Shown in pieces: positions 58,462 to 64,000 of a DNA stretch of 64,000 nt. The notes beneath the pieces are model-generated. The model was given only the letters and a program-made list of their open reading frames with translations. It ran no database searches and was not told where the DNA came from. The position numbers and the translations under genes were made by a program. Location: assembly GCA_963760375.1 (NCBI GenBank), contig CAVXCS010000007.1:62001-126000 (forward strand). Reading direction: 5' to 3'. Source of the stretch: Pelagihabitans sp963760375 (GTDB lineage: Bacteria > Bacteroidota > Bacteroidia > Flavobacteriales > Flavobacteriaceae). Positions within the stretch are counted from its first letter, which is position 1; each line of letters starts with the position of its first letter.

Positions 58462-60003
58462 TCAAATCTTCTTCAGCCAGGTCTTCATGTCCACCGCTTT
58501 GTGAATGATGTTTTTAAGGGAATCGATGGCAACGCGTTGCTGTTCCATCGAATCGCGATGGCGCAGGGTAACCGTTTGATCCTCCAGGGTTTGGTGGTCG
58601 ACCGTGATACAAAAAGGGGTGCCGACGGCATCCTGTCGACGATAGCGCCGCCCGACCGCATCTTTTTCGTCATAGACCACATTGAATTCCCATTTTAAGT
58701 CCTCCACAATCTTTTCGGCCACCTCCGGCAGGCCATCCTTTTTTACCAATGGAAAGACTGCTGCCTTGGTCGGGGCCAGCACTGCAGGAAGTTGTAGCAC
58801 TGTTCTTGTGGTGCCATTCTCCAATTCCTCTTCCTTGAGGGAATGTGAAAAGATGGCCAGGAACATGCGATCTAAACCGATGGAGGTCTCCACCACATAG
58901 GGAACGTAGCTCTCGTTAATTTCAGAATCGAAATAGTGCAACTTTTTGCCGGAGAATTTTTCGTGGGCTGCCAAGTCGAAGTCGGTGCGCGAATGGATGC
59001 CTTCGAGTTCCTTGAAACCAAAAGGGAACCTAAATTCTATATCTGCAGCCGCATCGGCGTAATGTGCCAGTTTCTCATGATCATGAAAACGGTAATTTTC
59101 TGCCCCGATACCCAGCGATAAATGCCATTTCATCCGGTTCTGCTTCCATTGCTCATACCATTCTTTTTGGGTGCCGGGTCTCACAAAAAATTGCATTTCC
59201 ATCTGCTCGAACTCCCGCATCCTAAAAATGAACTGTCTGGCAACGATTTCATTTCTAAAGGCCTTTCCTGTTTGTGCGATTCCAAATGGGATTTTCAATC
59301 TGCCCGTTTTCTGTACATTCAAAAAGTTCACGAAAATACCCTGGGCGGTCTCGGGTCTCAAATAAAGATCCATGGCACTGTCGGCGGAAGCGCCCAATTT
59401 GGTGCCGAACATCAAGTTGAACTGTTTTACTTCTGTCCAGTTCTTTGAACCGGAAACCGGACAAACGATTTCCAGTTCTTCGATAAGGCGTTTCACGTCG
59501 GCCAAATCTTCCTTTTCCAACGAACGGGCCAATCTTTTTGCAATGGTATCGATATTCTCTTGATAGCCCATTACCCTTGGATTCGTGCCCAAAAATTGTG
59601 CTTGGTCAAAATCAGCGCCAAAGCGTTTGCTCGCCTTATCCAATTCCTTCTCAATTTTGGCTTCAATTTTGGCGATATGATCTTCGATAAGTACATCGGC
59701 CCGGTACCTTTTCTTTGAATCCTTGTTATCGATCAGGGGGTCGTTGAAAGCATCGACATGGCCGGATGCCTTCCAGGTGGTGGGATGCATAAAGATGGCG
59801 GCATCGATGCCCACAATGTTCTCGTTGAGCTGCACCATGGCCTTCCACCAATATTCACGTATGTTTTTCTTGAGTTCCGCCCCGTTCTGGGCATAATCAT
59901 AAACAGCACTTAACCCATCGTAGATTTCACTGGATTGAAAAACGTATCCATACTCTTTGGCATGGGACACGACTTTTTTAAAGATATCGTCTTGATTTAC
60001 CAT
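58462..60003 (-). CDS. glyS: glycyl-tRNA synthetase (alpha2 type)
   Basis: A 513-residue class II synthetase of the single-chain dimeric type. Class II motifs are visible: motif 2 around RNEIVARQFIFRMREFEQMEMQFF (quoted in part), and motif 3 in ETSIGLDRMFLAI. The N-terminus QSSEIYDGLSAVYDY and the C-terminal anticodon domain (DEKDAVGRRYRRQDAVGTPF) are normal. ATG 60003 gives the standard MVNQDDIFKKV start. A TATTTTTG promoter box ends 4 nt before it, suggesting a leaderless mRNA. Confidence 0.97.
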   Translation of the reverse strand: MVNQDDIFKKVVSHAKEYGYVFQSSEIYDGLSAVYDYAQNGAELKKNIREYWWKAMVQLNENIVGIDAAIFMHPTTWKASGHVDAFNDPLIDNKDSKKRYRADVLIEDHIAKIEAKIEKELDKASKRFGADFDQAQFLGTNPRVMGYQENIDTIAKRLARSLEKEDLADVKRLIEELEIVCPVSGSKNWTEVKQFNLMFGTKLGASADSAMDLYLRPETAQGIFVNFLNVQKTGRLKIPFGIAQTGKAFRNEIVARQFIFRMREFEQMEMQFFVRPGTQKEWYEQWKQNRMKWHLSLGIGAENYRFHDHEKLAHYADAAADIEFRFPFGFKELEGIHSRTDFDLAAHEKFSGKKLHYFDSEINESYVPYVVETSIGLDRMFLAIFSHSLKEEELENGTTRTVLQLPAVLAPTKAAVFPLVKKDGLPEVAEKIVEDLKWEFNVVYDEKDAVGRRYRRQDAVGTPFCITVDHQTLEDQTVTLRHRDSMEQQRVAIDSLKNIIHKAVDMKTWLKKI

Positions 60004-60007
60004 GCGG

Positions 60008-60015
60008 CAAAAATA
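60008..60015 (-). promoter_or_regulatory. -7 promoter box of glyS, 4 nt before ATG
   Basis: TATTTTTG on the minus strand, then CCGC and the glyS ATG. The spacing is identical to those at recX and bioF. Confidence 0.45.
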
Positions 60016-60053
60016 GAATTTTTACCCTTAGCGCATCCCGGGAAATTTAGAAA

Positions 60054-60950
60054 TTATTTCAATTGAAATTCTGAGGAAGACAAAAGCCGTTCATCCTCGA
60101 AGACATTCAGGGTATAGGTACCCTGAACCAAGGACCCTTGTGGGAGCGTAACGAAATCGCATACCTGTGTTTCTTCCCCATCAAAGATAAATTGCACCCG
60201 TTTGCTGTAGACATTGCCTTGCACGGTGATCGTGTTGGCATTATCCTCGATGATCTGCATTTCCGGGTTCAAGAATTGGAAATAGATTACCTTTTCACTT
60301 CCCCTGGTAGCTGGATCCGCCGAAATGGTCGCGCAACCCCTTAGTTTTTCAATGGTCGATGCTTTGGTGGTCTGTATGGGTTTGCCGCTTCTCACCCTAA
60401 AGCCGTTGCCTTGGGAGTTCTGAATTTTGAGGTAACTCTTTATTTTTAGTTCCCTGTTCAGCTCAAGGATTTTTTTGCGCTGCAGGGCTTCCGCTTCCGC
60501 AAGGGACAAGCTTTTCCCTCTTAATTCCTCAATTTGTTTTTTAGATTCCTCATACTTGTCGGAAAGCAACATGTTGTTGTATTTCAAAAAGTTGTTCTTG
60601 AGCTTCAAACTATCGTTTTTGGCTTCCAATCTCCTGAGTTCAGATTTGTATTCCCTTAAACGTTCCACGGTAAAATTGAGACGGCCCACAGAATCCAATA
60701 GTTGCTGAACTCGGTATCTCGAGTCTTGTAATTCGATGTCATTCACCTCGTTCAGTGCGGTGAGGCGGTCGACATCGGCTTTCATAATGGTAAGATCCTT
60801 GACCAGTATCAATTTTTCCTGTTCCAAATAATTGATTTGGCTCTTGGATTGCGCATAACTATAATAAAAGGCTATTAAAATACCCAATATTACAGCAACC
60901 ATAGCAGCTAGTATGATGTTATAGTTGAATTTATTAACTTGACCTTCCAT
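60054..60950 (-). CDS. membrane-anchored coiled-coil protein, unknown function
   Basis: A 298-residue protein with one N-terminal membrane helix (about residues 12-33), a long coiled coil (about 36-165, rich in Leu/Glu/Lys heptads) and a C-terminal beta-rich domain (KVIYFQFLNPEMQIIEDN, QVCDFVTLPQGSLVQGTYTLNVFE, quoted in part). ATG 60950 is the start; a preceding TTG is in frame. The shape suggests a periplasmic or cytoplasmic scaffold. I do not recognise a named family. It is divergent from the ComF-type gene and upstream of glyS. Confidence 0.78.
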   Translation of the reverse strand: MEGQVNKFNYNIILAAMVAVILGILIAFYYSYAQSKSQINYLEQEKLILVKDLTIMKADVDRLTALNEVNDIELQDSRYRVQQLLDSVGRLNFTVERLREYKSELRRLEAKNDSLKLKNNFLKYNNMLLSDKYEESKKQIEELRGKSLSLAEAEALQRKKILELNRELKIKSYLKIQNSQGNGFRVRSGKPIQTTKASTIEKLRGCATISADPATRGSEKVIYFQFLNPEMQIIEDNANTITVQGNVYSKRVQFIFDGEETQVCDFVTLPQGSLVQGTYTLNVFEDERLLSSSEFQLK

Positions 60951-60992
60951 CAAAATCGGTGAGCTTTAAGTAGGTTATTAATACAGCAAGGT

Positions 60993-61706
60993 TTGTTTGG
61001 TTCCAAACTATCAAATATACTAAACGATATCAACTCAATTCTCTTACCCAATGTGTGTTTTGGATGTAATGCGCATTTATATAGAGGAGAACAACTACTG
61101 TGTACCGTTTGTCGAAACGATTTGCCATTCACCGAGTACACCTTTAACGTAGAAAATGCAGTTGACCGTATATTTTTCGGACGAACTGCAGTTAAAAAGG
61201 CAAGTTCATTCCTTTTTTACAGGAAAAACAACAAGGTACAGCACCTGATTCACCACTTAAAATATAAAAATCAAGAGCAGATCGGCACCTTTTTGGGCAA
61301 CTGGTATGGCCAAGTCCTAAAAACGGATAATGGCTTGGTCAACAAAATCGATTTGGTGGTTCCCGTACCCCTGCATCCCAAAAAATTAAAAAAAAGGGGA
61401 TACAACCAAGTTGCCGAATTCGCCAAACGACTGGCCTACCATCTCAATGCCGAATATTCGGACGCCCTTTTGCTGAAAACCTCCAATAACAAAACACAGA
61501 CCATAAAAGGGCGTTTGGGACGATGGCAAGAAAATAAATCCCTGTTTGCCCTATCGTCCATAGCCCCATTTGAAAATAAGAACATCCTCTTGGTCGACGA
61601 TGTGATCACCACCGGCGCCACCATGGAAATGTGTGCCGAAACACTGCATCAAATTCCCGGCATTAACATATATATGGCAAGTATGGCGGTAGTGCCCCTA
61701 AATTGA
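60993..61706 (+). CDS. ComF-family phosphoribosyltransferase-like protein
   Basis: A 237-residue protein: an N-terminal zinc ribbon (CFGCNAHLYRGEQLLCTVC) and a type I PRTase domain with the PRPP loop ILLVDDVITTGATM. DVVVPVPLHPKKLKKRGYNQ-type residues precede it (DLVVPVPLHPKKLKKRGYN). ComF proteins support DNA uptake in transformable bacteria, but most occur without known competence genes. The only plausible start is TTG 60993, as no ATG lies before residue 80. Six codons before it the frame remains open. Confidence 0.88.
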   Translation: MFGSKLSNILNDINSILLPNVCFGCNAHLYRGEQLLCTVCRNDLPFTEYTFNVENAVDRIFFGRTAVKKASSFLFYRKNNKVQHLIHHLKYKNQEQIGTFLGNWYGQVLKTDNGLVNKIDLVVPVPLHPKKLKKRGYNQVAEFAKRLAYHLNAEYSDALLLKTSNNKTQTIKGRLGRWQENKSLFALSSIAPFENKNILLVDDVITTGATMEMCAETLHQIPGINIYMASMAVVPLN

Positions 61707-61785
61707 GATCTTCGAGCCATGTTCCAACAGTGTCTGCCTATTGAAATGCGATAGGATTATCCAAATAAATCGTTTCTTTGTCGTC

Positions 61786-63414
61786 ATGAAGTACACCAAA
61801 ATAGCAAGACGGGCTTTGGCGGGACTCTTTCTGTCATTGATCTCCTTAGCCCTTTTACAGTGCGCCAAAAGGGGCAGCCCCACAGGGGGTCCAAAAGATG
61901 TGCAGGGACCGGTGCTACTCAAGGCTGAGCCCGAAAACCTGACGGTCAACTTCGAAGGCAACAAAATACGGTTGTATTTTGACGAATATATCAAGTTGGA
62001 AAAACTTCAGGAACAACTTATCGTTTCACCGCCCCTCAAATACCTGCCCCAGATTACGCCACAGGGGGGAACGGCCAAGGTCATCGAAATAACATTGAAA
62101 GATACCCTGCAAGAAAACACTACCTATACCCTGAATTTTGGGCAAAGCATCGTTGACAATAACGAAGGGAATCCGAACAGTTTTCTCACCTATGTATTTT
62201 CCACCGGGAGCTATATCGATTCATTACAACTTCAAGGTGCGGTAAAAGATGCGTTCAACAAAACGCCCGATGATTTTATCAGTGTGATGTTGTATGGTAT
62301 CGACAGCACCTACAATGACTCTACCGTTTATCGCCGACCCCCTAATTACATCACCAATACCCTCGACAGTGCCGTAATTTTCAGCTTGAAGAATATCAAG
62401 GAAGGCAACTATGCGCTTTTTGCCATCAAAGATGTGGCGAAAAACAATGTTTTTGATCAGAACACAGATAAGATCGGATTTGTTGCAGATACCATTACCC
62501 TACCAACCGATTCCATTTACCTGCTCAATTTATTCAAGGAAATTCCAAACTATACGGTTTCCGTTCCCAGTTTTGCCGCCATGAACAAAATTATTTTCGG
62601 TTATTATGGCATAGGTGCGGACATAGAAATCAAGCCCCTTACCCCATTGCCCGACAGTGTGCGCACCATGGTGCTCAAAGAGCGGGACAAAGACAGCCTC
62701 GACTTTTGGTTGACCCCTTTTGAAGCAGATTCCATTATTTTCACAGTGGCCAACGAAAAGCTAAAAATCATTGACACCTTCACGGTCAAAACAAGGAAAG
62801 TAGGTGTCGATTCCTTAATCCTTACGCCCAATTTTCGAGGTGCTTACGGCTTTGGCGATCGATTTCATGTTACGGTGAACACCCCGATTACCCAAATGGA
62901 TACCACAAAGTTCGAAATCATCAACAAAGATTCACTTGCGGTGCCTTTAGGGCTAACCCTCGACAGTCTGGACAATAAGATCGATTTTGATTTCGAAGTC
63001 GAACCCAATGAAAAATATAGTATTGGCCTATACCCCGGTGCCATCACCGATTTCTTCGGAGAGACCAACGATACCCTGTCCTATACACTGACGACCAAAA
63101 GTTTGGCCGATTACGGAAATTTAAGGATGGCCATTGTGGGCAAGGTCAGCTATCCTTTGATCGTACATCTGACCGACGAAAAGGGAAAGATCAAAAGGGA
63201 GATCATTGCCGAAGAATCGGAGGTTTTCGAATTCAATAGTTTAGAACCAGGGAAATATCTGGTTCGCGTGATTTTCGATACCAACGAAAACAAGAAATGG
63301 GATACGGGCAACTACCTCCAAAAGATGCAGCCCGAAAAGGTCAGCTATTACCCAAAAGTCATTGATATGAGAGCAAATTGGGAGGTAAACGAAACTTTTA
63401 CAATATTAGATTAA
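61786..63414 (+). CDS. Ig-like (Big_5) domain lipoprotein
   Basis: A 542-residue lipoprotein with lipobox LLQC (Cys26) followed by AKRGSPTGGPKDVQGP. The first domain is a bacterial Ig-like Big_5 type (VNFEGNKIRLYFDEYIKLEKLQE, TYTLNFGQSIVDNNEGNP, quoted in part). Later beta domains end with a prealbumin-like segment (FNSLEPGKYLVRVIFDTNENKKWDTGNY). Family members are envelope proteins of unknown role. ATG 61786 gives the signal peptide; the frame opens at 61741. Its 3' end overlaps the convergent nitrilase gene by 17 bp. Confidence 0.85.
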   Translation: MKYTKIARRALAGLFLSLISLALLQCAKRGSPTGGPKDVQGPVLLKAEPENLTVNFEGNKIRLYFDEYIKLEKLQEQLIVSPPLKYLPQITPQGGTAKVIEITLKDTLQENTTYTLNFGQSIVDNNEGNPNSFLTYVFSTGSYIDSLQLQGAVKDAFNKTPDDFISVMLYGIDSTYNDSTVYRRPPNYITNTLDSAVIFSLKNIKEGNYALFAIKDVAKNNVFDQNTDKIGFVADTITLPTDSIYLLNLFKEIPNYTVSVPSFAAMNKIIFGYYGIGADIEIKPLTPLPDSVRTMVLKERDKDSLDFWLTPFEADSIIFTVANEKLKIIDTFTVKTRKVGVDSLILTPNFRGAYGFGDRFHVTVNTPITQMDTTKFEIINKDSLAVPLGLTLDSLDNKIDFDFEVEPNEKYSIGLYPGAITDFFGETNDTLSYTLTTKSLADYGNLRMAIVGKVSYPLIVHLTDEKGKIKREIIAEESEVFEFNSLEPGKYLVRVIFDTNENKKWDTGNYLQKMQPEKVSYYPKVIDMRANWEVNETFTILD

Positions 63415-64000
63415 ATCGGTCCATGTCGTCCAGAAATTTGAGTTTGCCCCTGGTATTTTGAAGATGGTCCATACTGAGCTCCCCATAAAGAACTTCCTCT
63501 TTCTGTGAAAAAACCAAAGATTTTCCCAAGGCATCATAAATGGCCGAATGCCCGGGATACTGTAGTTTCACGCCGTCCGTGCCGATTCTGTTAACCCCGA
63601 TACAATAGCTCATATTCTCGATGGCTCGGGCTGCCAAAAGGATGTCCCAAGCGTGGATACGGGCTTTTGGCCAATTGGCAACATAAACCAAAACATCATA
63701 GTGCTCCACATTGCGCGCCCAGACAGGAAATCGAAGGTCATAACAGATCATCGGACAGATTTTGAAGCCCCTAAAATTGACCAATACTTTCTGTCGGCCC
63801 GACCCGTATACCTTGTTTTCACCGGCCAGGGTAAACGTATGTCGCTTGTCGTACTGTTCGAAACCCCCATTGGGTTTTACAAAAAAAAGTCGATTGGTGT
63901 ATTGCCCCATTTCAAAATAAGGAAGGCTCCCCATAATGGCCGCATTCTTCTGTTTCGCGACATCCTGCATCCAAGCCAAGGTCTTTTTACCTTCATCAAC
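63398..64000 (-). CDS. nitrilase/omega-amidase family hydrolase, 5'-truncated by window edge
   Basis: The frame runs past base 64000, so the N-terminus, including the catalytic Glu, is missing. The visible part has the catalytic Lys in QYDKRHTFTLAGE and the nucleophile Cys in ICPMICYDLRFP, then VYVANWPKARIHAWDILLAARAIEN, a typical omega-amidase-like stretch (quoted in part). Such enzymes hydrolyse omega-amides such as alpha-ketoglutaramate. It overlaps the convergent lipoprotein gene by 17 bp. An ATG at 63979 is internal, not the start. Confidence 0.9.
   Translation of the reverse strand, partial: VDEGKKTLAWMQDVAKQKNAAIMGSLPYFEMGQYTNRLFFVKPNGGFEQYDKRHTFTLAGENKVYGSGRQKVLVNFRGFKICPMICYDLRFPVWARNVEHYDVLVYVANWPKARIHAWDILLAARAIENMSYCIGVNRIGTDGVKLQYPGHSAIYDALGKSLVFSQKEEVLYGELSMDHLQNTRGKLKFLDDMDRFNLIL

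Noticed and set aside
1..64000. CRISPR arrays, insertion sequences, prophage, toxin-antitoxin or defence islands, tRNA and rRNA genes
   Set aside because: I looked for direct-repeat arrays, transposase motifs, phage structural genes and tRNA-like cloverleafs and found none. The window is core chromosome.

Overview
The window is about 64 kb of ordinary chromosome from a marine-type member of the Flavobacteriaceae (Bacteroidota). The lineage call rests on several things seen together: gliding-motility genes gldD and gldE beside ssb and mutY; three TonB-dependent outer-membrane receptors; many small signal-peptide proteins of Bacteroidota-only families (PepSY-like, DUF3575, DUF4270, DUF4301, DUF4199); an atpDC pair separated from the rest of the ATP synthase genes; almost no Shine-Dalgarno sequences; and repeated matches to the Bacteroidota promoter box TAnnTTTG. 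I see no rRNA, tRNA, CRISPR array, insertion sequence, prophage or plasmid gene. The first and last genes run off the window.

Layout. 1-2.4 kb: the end of a sensor histidine kinase, a zinc-ribbon membrane protein, and greA-HIT with a long structured greA leader. 2.5-7.3 kb: a Rieske-like lipoprotein, an oxidoreductase, an unplaced TIM-barrel-like protein, and a TonB receptor behind a clear TPP riboswitch. 7.4-12.5 kb: a hybrid histidine kinase convergent with an NtrC-type response regulator, then two paralogous secreted PepSY-like proteins. 12.7-16.3 kb: a minus-strand operon of a phosphopantetheinyl transferase, a thiamine-binding-type protein, a PnuC-family transporter, a NadR-like kinase and DUF4301. 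16.4-21.8 kb: ahcY, rplU-rpmA (L21 carries a large extension), small membrane and secreted proteins. 21.8-26.2 kb: an ammonia-lyase/racemase, gldD, gldE, ssb, mutY. 26.3-29 kb: HU, a 29-residue basic mS38-like protein, RNase E/G and recX.

29-38 kb: a JmjC/cupin-like protein and the biotin genes bioB-KS-bioA and bioD-DUF2007-bioF, split by an oppositely oriented GT-C membrane glycosyltransferase. 38-48 kb: atpDC, a TonB receptor, glmS, a DUF4270 lipoprotein with a calcium-binding-type insert, and a shortened starch-synthase-like protein. 48-53 kb: panC-panD, a flippase-like membrane protein, an esterase-fold protein lacking its nucleophile, and radA. 53-64 kb: an aldo/keto reductase, exonuclease III, two DUF3575 proteins and a TonB receptor, glyS, a coiled-coil membrane protein, a ComF-type protein, an Ig-like lipoprotein and a nitrilase.

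Cofactor supply is the main theme: thiamine (TPP-riboswitch receptor, perhaps the PnuC locus), biotin, pantothenate/CoA (panCD plus a phosphopantetheinyl transferase) and possibly NAD precursors. The points most worth checking are the terminator-like hairpins in the greA leader, the thiamine-binding/PnuC/NadR-like operon, the ketoacyl synthase inside the biotin cluster, a TAnnTTTG box placed exactly 4 nt before three start codons (possible leaderless mRNAs), and several proteins whose expected catalytic residues are missing.
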